NCBI RefSeq assembly: GCF_009380135.2
Contig: NZ_WHUT02000004.1
Span: 186,001-250,000 of the forward strand
Source of the DNA: Fertoeibacter niger
GTDB taxonomy: Bacteria > Pseudomonadota > Alphaproteobacteria > Rhodobacterales > Rhodobacteraceae
Length of the DNA: 64,000 nt
Reading direction: 5' to 3'
In this document: in pieces, positions 34,487 through 42,838 of the stretch
How positions within the stretch are numbered: the stretch's first letter is position 1
Layout of the letters: every line of letters begins with the position of its first letter
Program-made: the position numbers and the translations under genes
Notes under the pieces: model-generated
Databases searched by the model: none
Told to the model about the DNA's origin: nothing
The model's input: only the letters and a program-made list of their open reading frames with translations

Positions 34487-35593
34487 TCAGTTCGCGCCCA
34501 TTTCGGTGGCCCAGGTATCGGCGACCACGGCCTTGGCGGCCGATTGTTCGTCCAGCGTCGGGAAGATCGCCTTGGCATAGGCATCGGCCGGGGGCAGCTT
34601 GGCCATCATGTCGGCCGGGATCACGCCGCGGGCGACCATGTCATTGAAGCGGATCGGGTGGCAGTAGCCCGCCAGCCAGCCCAGTTGGCCCTCGTCCGAA
34701 TACAGGTATTCCATCCACAGTTTCGCTGCGTTCGGGTGCGGAGCATAGGCCGAAATCGCCTGCACATAGACGCCCGCGATCACACCGTCAGACGGGATCA
34801 CGACATCCATCGGCGGGTTGCCGGCCAGCTTGTCGCGCATCGCCAGAACGTTGTAATCCCAGTCGAACATGATCGGCGTCGTGCCTTGGGCAAAGTTCTG
34901 GGCCGAACCGCCCACGTCAACGAAATTGCCCGCTTCCTTCAGCGCCTTCAGATAGGCGATGCCGGCGGTGGCGGTTTCAGCGCCGCCCTTGCCGCCTTCG
35001 GCCGTGCCTGCCGCATAAAGCGACATCATCGACGAGTTGCCGGTGCGCGGGTCGCCCGGGATGGCCACCATGGCAGCGTATTTCGGGTCTTTCAGATCGG
35101 CAAAGCTGGTGGGCGATGCGTCGGTCACGACATCCTTGTTCACGGCCATCGCCAGAACGCCGTAGTAGTCGCCGTACCAGTAGCCTTCGGCATCCTTGGC
35201 ATCATCCGGGATCGAATCCCAGGTGGAGACTTTGTAGGGCTGGATCAGGCCTTCGGCCTTGGCAGCCGGGCCGAACGACAGGCCAACGTCCAGAACGTCG
35301 GGGGCCTGCGGGCCGGTGTTGCCCTTGTTGGCCTTCACGGCCTCGAGCTCGTCAGCCGAACCCGCGTTCGGGTTCAACTCGTTGACCTCAATCCCGTATT
35401 TCGCCTTGAAGGCTTCGATGACGGCGCCGTAATTGCACCAGTCATGCGGCAGGGCGATGGTGGTCAGCGACCCTTCGGCCTTGGCTGCGGCGATCAGCGC
35501 ATCCATGTCAACGGTCTGCGCCTGTGCAACGCTGCCCATGGCCAGCGCAACGGCGGTCGTTGTGCAAAGAAACTTCACAGTGTTCGATGTCAT
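34487..35593 (-). CDS. ABC substrate-binding protein, polyamine/iron type
   Basis: The 368-residue protein has a signal peptide (KFLCTTTAVALAMGSVAQAQ) and the fold of PotD/AfuA-type receptors: LIAAAKAEGSLTTIALPHDWCNY, FKAKYGIEVNELNPNAGSADELEAVKANKGN, and PIMFDWDYNVLAMRD. It ends DEQSAAKAVVADTWATEMGAN. The ligand is not certain; PotD-like proteins bind polyamines while AfuA/FbpA-like ones bind ferric iron or phosphates. A short CCCCGA/TCGGGG hairpin (35612-35630) lies in the probable leader. Confidence 0.88.
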   Translation of the reverse strand: MTSNTVKFLCTTTAVALAMGSVAQAQTVDMDALIAAAKAEGSLTTIALPHDWCNYGAVIEAFKAKYGIEVNELNPNAGSADELEAVKANKGNTGPQAPDVLDVGLSFGPAAKAEGLIQPYKVSTWDSIPDDAKDAEGYWYGDYYGVLAMAVNKDVVTDASPTSFADLKDPKYAAMVAIPGDPRTGNSSMMSLYAAGTAEGGKGGAETATAGIAYLKALKEAGNFVDVGGSAQNFAQGTTPIMFDWDYNVLAMRDKLAGNPPMDVVIPSDGVIAGVYVQAISAYAPHPNAAKLWMEYLYSDEGQLGWLAGYCHPIRFNDMVARGVIPADMMAKLPPADAYAKAIFPTLDEQSAAKAVVADTWATEMGAN

Positions 35594-36052
35594 TTGTTTT
35601 TCCCGGTAAGCCCCCGATCATTGGTCGGGGCGTGCGCTCACTCCATAGGGCGAAGATGTTGCGGTTCCGTGACGGTCCGCGGCCCTTGCGTCAAGCTGCG
35701 GATAGCGGCACGGATCGCGCTCAACCTGCGGGCGCAAAGGCGGTTCAGCCCTTGCGCGAACTGCCCTGATTGGCGCCAGAGTTGGGGCGGCAAAATGCGA
35801 TGTTCATCACCGGCAGAAATCCTGGCGATGCCGTGGAAAACGCAGCGATGCGCGCGATGCCCGCGCAGATCAGCCAGTGATGCGGCGGGCCTGGCGCGAC
35901 AACTTTGGCGCGACGCCGAAATGACCCAGGCAACGCCGCGAACAGCCCCGGATCAAGGTCATCATCGAGAAACACGGCAGCTGCCACGCGCGCGGCGCAA
36001 CAACACCTGCCCCCCGCAGGGACGCGCCATCAAGCAGATATCAAAAGAGAAG
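35594..36052. other. Gene-free region between binding-protein gene and tRNA-Arg
   Basis: The 459-bp region contains the leader of the binding-protein gene at its left end. A TTGACG hexamer on that strand lies near 35690. A leftward 80-codon frame (35745-35987) is possible but has no recognisable motif or ribosome site. The region next to the 3' end of the tRNA shows no integrase or attachment-site duplicate. I see no further feature. Confidence 0.4.
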
Positions 36053-36129
36053 TGGTGCACCCGGAGCGATTCGAACGCCCGGCCCTCAGATTCGTAGTCT
36101 GATGCTCTATCCAGCTGAGCTACGGGTGC
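36053..36129 (-). tRNA. tRNA-Arg(ACG)
   Basis: The complement reads GCACCCGTAGCTCAGCTGG at the 5' end and ends in CGGGTGCACCA with CCA encoded. Acceptor GCACCCG/CGGGTGC pairs seven bases; the D arm GCTC/GAGC, the anticodon arm TCAGA/TCTGA with loop CTACGAA, and the T arm GGGCG-TTCGAAT-CGCTC are all present. The anticodon ACG reads CGN arginine codons after A-to-I editing. It is intact and alone on this strand. Confidence 0.97.
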
Positions 36130-36209
36130 AGTGGGGGCGATTTAGCGGCACCACCCGGGCAATGCAAGGGGCAAAACGCAGGTTTTCGCGGCAGCATGGG
36201 CGGGCGGGG

Positions 36210-37625
36210 TCATTCCACCTCGGCCAGCCCCTCGCTTTTGGGCAGGCGGATCAGGAATTCCGTGCCATCGGCATCGGACCGCAGCAGGTCCAGCCGCCCG
36301 CCATGACCGCGCACCAGCTCGGCGGAAATTGCCAGCCCCAGCCCCGAGCCGCCCTTGCGCGCGCCGCCCTGAAACGCCGTGAACAGATGTTCGCGCGCGC
36401 GGGGCGGCAGGCCCGGCCCGGTATCGCCCACGCGGATGCACCAGTCGGCCTCATCCTCCATCCCGGCAATCTCGATGCTGCCGGGCTGGCCGGTGGCGGT
36501 GATGGCTTGATGCGCGTTGCGTGCAAGGTTGGCCAGCACACGGTAAAGCTGCTCGCTGTCAGCGCGGATCATCATGCCCGGCGGCACGTCGATCAGGAAG
36601 GTGACGGCAGAGCCTTCGGCCAGCGATTCGCCCTCGGCCACCTCTTCGGCCAGACGGCGCAGGGGAAAGCGGGTCAGGCGCGGGCGGGGCTCTTCGGCCT
36701 TGCCAAAGGCCAGGGTCGTTTCGCACAGGTTCACCGCGCGGCTGATCGAATTCACCAGCTTGGGCGCCGCGCGCGCCACCACCGGATCGGCGCTGGCCCC
36801 GATACGGTCGGCGAAAAGCTGCGTCGTGGTCAGGATGTTGCGCAGGTCATGGCTGATCTTGGCCACCGCCCCGCCCAGCTGGGCCAGCCGTTCCTTTTGC
36901 CGCAGCGCGCCGGTCAACTGCGTCTGCATCATCTGCAACGCCTCTTCGGCATCGCGCAATTCCTGCACCCGCGCGGTGGGGGTGATGACGCGGCGGGCAT
37001 CCTCGGGCGCTTCGGCGTAGGATGACATGTGCCGCACCACGCGGCGGATCGGCAGCACAATCAGGCGGCGCGCGGCAAAGAACAAAAGCGCCGCCGTCAC
37101 AACCGAGATCAGCGCCGACAACAGCAGGATGCGCAGCCCGTATTTCAGCATCTCTGTCCGCAACGGCCCGGTCTCCATCGTCACTTCGATCAGCAGGCCC
37201 GCCTGCTGCACCGGGCTGCCGATGACGCGGATCACCCGGTTTTCCGGGTCCAGCAGCACGGCCAGCGCATCACGGGTCAGCCCGAAGGCCCCGGCCATGC
37301 GCAGGTCATGTGTGGCATGGATCGGCGCGGGAATCGGCGATGACAGCACAAGCTGGCGCACCTCGTCGCGCCTGAGCACCACGTTGAACACCTGCGCATT
37401 GGCCAGCAACTCGGCCTCCAGCTCCGGCATGATCATGTCATCGGTGGCCAGCAGCGCCAATGACGCGATCTGCGCCTTCTCCAGCCGCAGGGCCAGATAA
37501 TCCTCGCGGAACCGCGCGATGGAGGGCACGAAGATCAGCACTTCGGCCAGCATGACAAACACGACCGTCAGCAGCAGGAACCGTCCCGACAGTGTGTTCA
37601 GAAAGCTCCACCGGCTGCGCCGCAC
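36210..37625 (-). CDS. Sensor histidine kinase
   Basis: The 471-residue protein begins at a GTG (37625) with AAAGAGGGA upstream. It has a transmembrane segment (residues 14-35), an extracytoplasmic region (about 36-160), a second transmembrane segment (164-186), a HAMP-like linker, a dimerisation/phosphoacceptor helix with the H box ISHDLRN (His259), then the ATPase domain with NLARNAHQAI, DTGPGLP and GGSGLGLAI. It would phosphorylate a response regulator, but none is adjacent, so it is an orphan kinase. Its ribosome site lies in repeat copy C, directly after the Lpd-like gene. Confidence 0.9.
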   Translation of the reverse strand: MRRSRWSFLNTLSGRFLLLTVVFVMLAEVLIFVPSIARFREDYLALRLEKAQIASLALLATDDMIMPELEAELLANAQVFNVVLRRDEVRQLVLSSPIPAPIHATHDLRMAGAFGLTRDALAVLLDPENRVIRVIGSPVQQAGLLIEVTMETGPLRTEMLKYGLRILLLSALISVVTAALLFFAARRLIVLPIRRVVRHMSSYAEAPEDARRVITPTARVQELRDAEEALQMMQTQLTGALRQKERLAQLGGAVAKISHDLRNILTTTQLFADRIGASADPVVARAAPKLVNSISRAVNLCETTLAFGKAEEPRPRLTRFPLRRLAEEVAEGESLAEGSAVTFLIDVPPGMMIRADSEQLYRVLANLARNAHQAITATGQPGSIEIAGMEDEADWCIRVGDTGPGLPPRAREHLFTAFQGGARKGGSGLGLAISAELVRGHGGRLDLLRSDADGTEFLIRLPKSEGLAEVE

Positions 37626-37635
37626 TGTGTCGTCC

Positions 37636-37690
37636 CTCTTTCCAGAGCCAAATATCCCCGGGGGGTCCGGGGGGCAGGCAGCCCCCCGGC
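37636..37690. repeat. Intergenic GC-hairpin repeat, copy C
   Basis: CTCTTTCCAG (37636-37645) is the inverse of CTGGAAAGAG. The block AAATATCCCC (37650-37659) leads into the stem CCGGGGGGC (37667-37675) / GCCCCCCGG (37681-37689). The 41 bases at 37650-37690 are identical to copy D. On the complementary strand the AAAGAG block lies just before the histidine-kinase start and supplies its likely Shine-Dalgarno sequence. Confidence 0.8.
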
Positions 37691-37709
37691 GCTGTCCCGG
37701 GGGCACCAC

Positions 37710-39128
37710 CTAGGGCAGGTAGCGCTGCACCAGCCCCACCACCCGCTTGACCATGGGGTTATCAAACAGTTTGGGGGAAAAATAGGCCCCAGCCGCGCGT
37801 TTCGACACTTCGCCCAGCGTGGGATAGGGGGCCACCATGCCCGCGACCGCGCTCATCTTCAGCCCAGCCGAAATCGCCAGCGCCCAGAGGCCGATCAACT
37901 CGCCCGCCTGCGCCCCGGCGATGGATGCGCCCACGGGGCGGCCTTTGACCACCATCACCTTGATCAGCCCTTCGGTCTTGCCCTCGGCCTGCGCGCGGTC
38001 ATTGTGGTGATAGGCGTGGCGCACCACGGTCAGCGCCGCACCATGGGCCTTTTTCGCCTCGGCCTCCGTCATTCCTACCTGCGCCAGTTCCGGGTCTGTG
38101 TAGGTGGCCCAGGGGATATGGCTGGTTTTCATCTTTGACTGCAGGCCGAACAGGATCGACCGTATCGCCACGCCCGCATGATAGCCTGCCATATGCGTGA
38201 ATTGCAGCCCGCCCGCCGCATCTCCCACCGCATAGATCCGCCGGTTCGACGACCGCAGATCGGCCCCCACCGTCACACCCCGGCGGGTATGGGCCACGCC
38301 TGCCGCCTCAAGGTTCAGCTTGTCCAGCGCCACCTGGCGCCCCACGGCCATCAGCAGATGCGAGCCTGTGACGCTGCGGCCGTCCTTGATCGACACCTCC
38401 ACGCCGGTTTCCGTCCGGGCAAGCCCCGACACCGGGGCATCCTCGATGATCTGCACGCCTTCGGCGCGCAACCGGGCCAGCACCACGGCGGCCATTTCCG
38501 GGTCGTCGCGGCCCAGCGCCTTTGCCCCCTCGATCACCGTCACGCGGCAGCCCAGCCGGTGGTGCGCCTGCGCCATTTCCATGCCGATCGGGCCACCGCC
38601 GATGATGATCAGGTGTTCCGGCTTGTCCCGCAGGGCAAAGATGGTCTCATTGGTCAGATAGGGCACATCCTCCACCCCCGGTATCGGGGGCACGAAGGGG
38701 CGTGATCCTGTGGCGATGACAAACCGCCGCGCGGTGATCACATGGCCCCCGGCCTCCAGTTCCGTGGGGGATATGAACCGGCCCCAGGCCTGCACCACCC
38801 GCACGCCCAGCCCCGTGAACCGTTCCACCGAATCGAGCGGGGCAATGGCGGCGATCACCCGGTCCACGTGATCCTTCACCGCCGCGAAATCGACCTGCGG
38901 CTGCATAGGCGCGACACCGAACGGCGCACCGCTGGTCATGGCATGGGCGTGTTTGGCCGCCGCGATCAGCGCCTTTGACGGCACGCAGCCCGCATTCAGG
39001 CAATCGCCGCCCATTTCACCGCCCTCGACCAGCACCACTTTTGCGCCCATCTGCACCGCACCTGCGGCCAGCGACAACCCGCCCGAACCGCCGCCGATGA
39101 TGCAGATATCCGTCTTGATCCGGTCCAT
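37710..39128 (-). CDS. MerA/Lpd-like FAD disulfide oxidoreductase
   Basis: The 472-residue protein has an FAD Rossmann motif (IIGGGSGGLSLA, residues 10-21), the redox-active pair CLNAGC (Cys43, Cys48), an NAD(P) motif (GGGPIGMEMA) and a dimerisation domain. In E3 (dihydrolipoyl dehydrogenase) the C-terminal active-site sequence is His-Pro-Thr-x-x-Glu; here it is YPTLGE, with Tyr replacing His as in mercuric reductase-type relatives. It lies 2 bp after a TVP38-type membrane gene. Its electron acceptor or substrate is unknown; the pairing is common in bacteria. Confidence 0.85.
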   Translation of the reverse strand: MDRIKTDICIIGGGSGGLSLAAGAVQMGAKVVLVEGGEMGGDCLNAGCVPSKALIAAAKHAHAMTSGAPFGVAPMQPQVDFAAVKDHVDRVIAAIAPLDSVERFTGLGVRVVQAWGRFISPTELEAGGHVITARRFVIATGSRPFVPPIPGVEDVPYLTNETIFALRDKPEHLIIIGGGPIGMEMAQAHHRLGCRVTVIEGAKALGRDDPEMAAVVLARLRAEGVQIIEDAPVSGLARTETGVEVSIKDGRSVTGSHLLMAVGRQVALDKLNLEAAGVAHTRRGVTVGADLRSSNRRIYAVGDAAGGLQFTHMAGYHAGVAIRSILFGLQSKMKTSHIPWATYTDPELAQVGMTEAEAKKAHGAALTVVRHAYHHNDRAQAEGKTEGLIKVMVVKGRPVGASIAGAQAGELIGLWALAISAGLKMSAVAGMVAPYPTLGEVSKRAAGAYFSPKLFDNPMVKRVVGLVQRYLP

Positions 39129-39130
39129 GG

Positions 39131-39874
39131 TCAGCGATCCTTCTTGCGCAGGGCTTTGATCACGATGGGCAGGGCCGACAGCGCGGCCAGACCCAGTATC
39201 GGCCCCAGCACCTGCGGGGCAAAGATGATGCCCAGATCCGGGGCCTCGCCGCGCGCGAACACCTCGCCCAGACCCGAGCCGACGGATGTGAACACCAGCG
39301 TTCCGGGCATGATGCCGAAAAACGTGGTGATGGCAAAACGCTCCAGCCGCACGCCAAGGAAGGCGGGGATCAGATTGGCCAGAAAGAACGGCAGCACCGG
39401 CACCAGCCGCATCATGAACAGCACCGACCATTCGTTGTCCTGAAGGCCCGCCTGAAGTCTTGCCACCGTGCCGCCACGTTCCTTCAGGCTTTCGGCGAAA
39501 CGCGCGCCAAAGCCGCTGCGCGCCGCCATGAAGATCGCCACCGCACCGATGGTGGCACCCAGCACGTTGTAAAGCACGCCGGGAAACAACCCGAACAAGA
39601 ACCCCCCGGTCAGCGTGGCCACTGCGGCCCCCGGCAGGCTGAACCCCACGATCAGCACATAGGCCAGCACGAAACCGCCCGCCGCCAGCAGATAGTTGGC
39701 ATCGCGGAAGGCCAGCAGCGCCTCGCGGTTTTCAGCCAGCGCGGCGAAACCCAGATGGTCGCGCAGAAGGAATGCACCCAGCACGGCCGCAGCCAGGATC
39801 ACAAGGATCGGCAGTTTGCGGGCGAGGGCCGAAGACGTGGGGCCCGGGGGCGAGGAGTTCGACATGTCAGTCAC
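39131..39874 (-). CDS. TVP38/TMEM64-family (VTT domain) membrane protein
   Basis: The 247-residue membrane protein has about five to six hydrophobic segments and the VTT/SNARE-associated sequence FSLPGAAVATLTGGFLFG, followed by LRLVPVLPFFLANLIPAFLGV and the conserved GIMPGTLVFTSVGSGLGE. DedA/TVP38 proteins are thought to move lipids or keep membrane potential. It starts with GTG at 39874 (AGGAG six bases upstream) or ATG at 39865 (AGGTG six upstream). It probably forms an operon with the flavoenzyme. Confidence 0.85.
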   Translation of the reverse strand: MTDMSNSSPPGPTSSALARKLPILVILAAAVLGAFLLRDHLGFAALAENREALLAFRDANYLLAAGGFVLAYVLIVGFSLPGAAVATLTGGFLFGLFPGVLYNVLGATIGAVAIFMAARSGFGARFAESLKERGGTVARLQAGLQDNEWSVLFMMRLVPVLPFFLANLIPAFLGVRLERFAITTFFGIMPGTLVFTSVGSGLGEVFARGEAPDLGIIFAPQVLGPILGLAALSALPIVIKALRKKDR

Positions 39875-40096
39875 CTGCTTCTCCTGAAATCAGACGCCCG
39901 CTCAGGGCCTTGCCGGCCAGACCATGCGCGATGCCGCACCCCGCGCGATAGGCCGCTCACGCCGCCTTGATAGCGCGCGACCGCAAGCGTGTGCAGAAAG
40001 GCCATGCGCAGAAAAGGTTGAAACATATCGCCCAAGGTGTAACGAAAAATCGGGCTTTCGCGCGCGATATGTTGCAGGAAATGTTGCGCAGCCGAA

Positions 40097-40125
40097 TTGA
40101 CTTGGGCGGAATGCGCCCGTAAAGA
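40097..40125 (+). promoter_or_regulatory. Candidate rpmH promoter
   Basis: TTGACT (40097-40102), a 17-bp spacer and TAAAGA (40120-40125) lie about 68 bp upstream of rpmH. The rest of the 318-bp gene-free gap 39875-40192 holds one more feature: AACATATCGC (40022-40031) is repeated as the exact inverse GCGATATGTT (40064-40073). Confidence 0.5.
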
Positions 40126-40192
40126 CCGGGCTTCGAATAAAGCTGCCGTCGAATCCGGTCGGATTTAGGCTGGCCGTCTGATGGAGTTAGCG

Positions 40193-40327
40193 ATGAAGCG
40201 CACTTTTCAACCGTCGAACCTGGTTCGCGCCCGCCGTCACGGGTTCCGCGCCCGTATGGCCACCAAAGGCGGCCGTCTGGTGCTGGCCGCCCGCCGCGCC
40301 AAGGGCCGCAAGAAACTGTCGGCCTGA
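40193..40327 (+). CDS. rpmH: 50S ribosomal protein L34
   Basis: The 44-residue protein reads [20 protein letters not shown] at the start and ends GRKKLSA, the standard L34 sequence. It is followed by rnpA after 26 bp. The pair rpmH-rnpA is nearly universal. The gene is too short for a long-frame scan, but the whole sequence is visible in the reading frame. Confidence 0.97.
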   Translation: MKRTFQPSNLVRARRHGFRARMATKGGRLVLAARRAKGRKKLSA

Positions 40328-40353
40328 TCCGGTCTCCCGCAAGGGATGATGCG

Positions 40354-40818
40354 ATGACACCGCCGGAGGCCGGGGCAACAGGCAGCGATGCCGGGTCTGC
40401 CGCAGTGCCACCGGCGGTTTCAGTTTGCGCGGATGGTGCGGCAGTTCGCCCCGCGACCGAGGTTCTGAAGAAACGCGCGGATTTTCTGCGTGCTGCTTCC
40501 GCGCGCAGGCAAGGCACACCCGGCTTTCTGGTGCAGGCCCGGCGGCGCGATGATGGCGAGCCGCTGATCCGCATAGGTTTCACCTGTTCCAAGAAAATCG
40601 GCAATGCCGTGGCCCGCAACCGCGCCAAGCGGCGGCTGCGCGAGGTGGCCCGCGCCGTGCTGCCGGTGCAGGGCCTGCCCGGCTGGGATTACGTGCTGGT
40701 GGGCCGCCCCGGTGCCACGATAGAGCGGCCCTATGCCGCCCTGCTGACCGATCTGGCGCAGGCGTTGCGCCAGATACACAGCGCCGCCCCCCAACCCCCG
40801 CGCCCGCGCAAGCCATGA
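40354..40818 (+). CDS. rnpA: RNase P protein component
   Basis: The 154-residue protein has a long Pro/Ala-rich N-terminal extension (about 35 residues) and then the RnpA core: LKKRADFLRAAS, FTCSKKIGNAVARNRAKRRLRE with the RNR motif, and GWDYVLVGRPG. RnpA binds the RNA subunit of RNase P and pre-tRNA 5' leaders. The N-terminal extension is longer than usual; the first in-frame ATG is used, and a start nearer the core cannot be excluded. It overlaps yidD by four bases. Confidence 0.93.
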   Translation: MTPPEAGATGSDAGSAAVPPAVSVCADGAAVRPATEVLKKRADFLRAASARRQGTPGFLVQARRRDDGEPLIRIGFTCSKKIGNAVARNRAKRRLREVARAVLPVQGLPGWDYVLVGRPGATIERPYAALLTDLAQALRQIHSAAPQPPRPRKP

Positions 40819-41078
40819 CCCCGCTGGCGCATATTCTGGCCCTGCCGGTGCGCGCCTACCGTCTGCTGCTGTCGCCCTGGGTGGGCCATGGCTGCCGGTT
40901 TCAGCCCACATGCAGCGCCTATGCCCTGGAGGCGCTGGAACGGCATGGCGCGCTGAAAGGCGGGTATCTGACCGCGCATCGCCTGTGCCGCTGCCATCCC
41001 TGGGGCGGGCAGGGCTATGACCCGGTTCCCGGCTCCGAGTGCACGCCCGCCCCGCCGCCAGATCAGTCAAACGGCTGA
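40815..41078 (+). CDS. yidD: Membrane protein insertion efficiency factor
   Basis: The 87-residue protein has the HLIKAY/CRFxPTCS motif (CRFQPTCSAYALEAL) and HRLCRCHPWGGQGYDPV that define YidD. It aids insertion by YidC at the inner membrane. The ATG overlaps the rnpA stop. Its last 16 bases overlap the 3' end of the convergent pentapeptide-repeat gene. Confidence 0.95.
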   Translation: MTPLAHILALPVRAYRLLLSPWVGHGCRFQPTCSAYALEALERHGALKGGYLTAHRLCRCHPWGGQGYDPVPGSECTPAPPPDQSNG

Positions 41079-42739
41079 ATGCGCACCAGACGGAAGGCCG
41101 GGGCGCTGTCCGTGGCCGCATCGACATCCGATTCGTAAAGCGTCAGGTAGACGATGTTGATCGCCATCAGGTCGGCGCGCGGCAGCGGCTCCATCCGGTA
41201 GCGTTCGGGCAGAAAGCTGCCCGGGGCAGCCTTGGCCGCCAGATCGGCGAGGAAACTTTCGCCAAACACCACCGCACCATCCAGATCGGCGGATTTCATG
41301 TCGGCGCCGGTAAAGTCGGGGGCCAGCAGCACTGCGCCCCGCAAGGTTGCAGCCGCCAGTGTCGCCCCCGCGAAATTGGCCCGCAGCAGCAAGGCCCCGT
41401 CAAGATTGGCAGCCAGCATGGTGGCATTGCTGAAATCGGTATCGAAAATGGTGGAGCCTGAAAAATCAGCCCCCGACAGAAAGGTGGAATAGGGCGCGCT
41501 TTCCGCCAGATAGGGGTCGCGCACCCGTTCGGCCGTCACGGCGGCAAAGGTGGAGGATTTGATGGTGCTGGAGCGGAAACGCGCGTTTTCCAGCATCGCG
41601 CCGCCCAGATCGGCCCCGGTGATGTAGCTGCCGGAAAAATCGGCATAGCTCAGCCGCCCGCCCATCGCGGTCAGCAGTTGGATCTCGGCATCGGCCATCA
41701 CGGCGAAGGACAGATCAAGGCCGATGAAATTCAACGGCTCCAGATTGCGCAGGCCCGCCCCCATCAGCACCGACAAGAGCTGCCCGCGTTCCGGGCTGGC
41801 CGGGCGGTCCACCAGAATGTTTTCGGGGCCGTCCTCCTTCCAGCCATAGTAATCGGCCATCCGTGCATAGGTATCGGGCAGGTCGGCCCTGCGCCGCTTC
41901 ATCGCCTGGCGCATCTTGTCGCTGTAATCCTGCGTGCGCACGCCAAGGTCCAGATAACGGTAGGGCTGGGTGGCCCGCGACAGCGAGGTGATGCGCAGCA
42001 TCAATGCACTGGAGAGATCCTCGGCAAAGATCACGTTGAAAAGGTTCGGGCTTTTCTGGCCCGTTTCAGCCTGAAGCGCGGCATTCGCCGTGTCGATATG
42101 TTCGCCCAGTGCGGCGGCGATGCTGGTTATTTCTACCGCCAGGGCCGCGTTGCGCGACGCCTCGGCCAGTTGAACATCCTGCGTCAGAAGGGTGGTCTGT
42201 TCCTGAATGCGGACGTTCTGCTCCTCCAAGAGATCTGACTGTTCTTCAAGCAATTGGTTTTGCTTGAACAGCAAGGCGGTGCCCGCCAGCGCCGCCATGG
42301 CCGCGATCAGCGCGGTCAAGGATGCGATGACCCAGCGGCGCATCGCCACCCAGGAATAGCGCGCCAGAACCAGGCTGACCAGATCGCGGGCGGCATCGGT
42401 GGCCCCCGACGGATCACGCTCGATGGCGCGCTCGGCCACCTTGGCCAAGGGTCGCGCGAAACTTTCCAGCTGCGTTTCGGCATGGCCGAACACCCGGCGC
42501 AACAGCGGGCGGCGCAGGATGAACAGCAGCATCCCCAGCAGCGTGACCACACACAGCGCCGACAGGAACACCACGACGATGACGGCAGCACTGTCTTCTA
42601 GAAAGCCAAAGCCGGAAAAGGCAATCAGGATCCCCGCTGCGATGCCGAAACCGAACACCAGGATCGACATGGCCGCCGACCCCCCCACCCCTGAGGGCAC
42701 GCGCGGCTCGGGTGGCGGGCTGTGTTCCGCAGGCTCCAT
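41063..42739 (-). CDS. Pentapeptide-repeat membrane protein
   Basis: The predicted 558-residue protein has three to four hydrophobic segments (residues about 20-70 and 150-175), then a coiled coil ([22 protein letters not shown], about 180-225). A linker with [10 protein letters not shown] follows. Then, from about residue 340, it has runs of A(D/N)LxG/A(N/D)F-type pentapeptides ([43 protein letters not shown]). Repeats of this type form right-handed helices that mimic nucleic acid or bind partners. An open frame continues upstream to 43696, but it is a shadow of ttcA. The true start is probably 42739 (or 42763). The function is unknown. Confidence 0.75.
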   Translation of the reverse strand: MEPAEHSPPPEPRVPSGVGGSAAMSILVFGFGIAAGILIAFSGFGFLEDSAAVIVVVFLSALCVVTLLGMLLFILRRPLLRRVFGHAETQLESFARPLAKVAERAIERDPSGATDAARDLVSLVLARYSWVAMRRWVIASLTALIAAMAALAGTALLFKQNQLLEEQSDLLEEQNVRIQEQTTLLTQDVQLAEASRNAALAVEITSIAAALGEHIDTANAALQAETGQKSPNLFNVIFAEDLSSALMLRITSLSRATQPYRYLDLGVRTQDYSDKMRQAMKRRRADLPDTYARMADYYGWKEDGPENILVDRPASPERGQLLSVLMGAGLRNLEPLNFIGLDLSFAVMADAEIQLLTAMGGRLSYADFSGSYITGADLGGAMLENARFRSSTIKSSTFAAVTAERVRDPYLAESAPYSTFLSGADFSGSTIFDTDFSNATMLAANLDGALLLRANFAGATLAAATLRGAVLLAPDFTGADMKSADLDGAVVFGESFLADLAAKAAPGSFLPERYRMEPLPRADLMAINIVYLTLYESDVDAATDSAPAFRLVRIQPFD

Positions 42740-42838
42740 TTCGGCTCGTTTCCTTCCCTGCATCCGGCAGACTTGACGATGGCAAAGCGGGTTCTTTATG
42801 GCAATCCCCATCAACTTCCCCGCCGCGAAGGCCAGGCC

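Noticed and set aside
35745-35987. 80-codon leftward frame next to tRNA-Arg
   Set aside because: No family, motif or ribosome site; left as part of the gene-free region.
34454-36097. Long rightward frame opposite the polyamine ABC binding-protein gene, ending CTRSDSNARPSDS
   Set aside because: It is an antisense shadow of the binding-protein gene and tRNA-Arg; the end sequence is the well-known spurious translation of tRNA antisense strands.
35594-36130. Integration site at the tRNA-Arg 3' end
   Set aside because: No integrase gene and no second copy of the tRNA 3' end was seen in the window.
36210-37625. Paired two-component system
   Set aside because: No response regulator gene lies beside the kinase.
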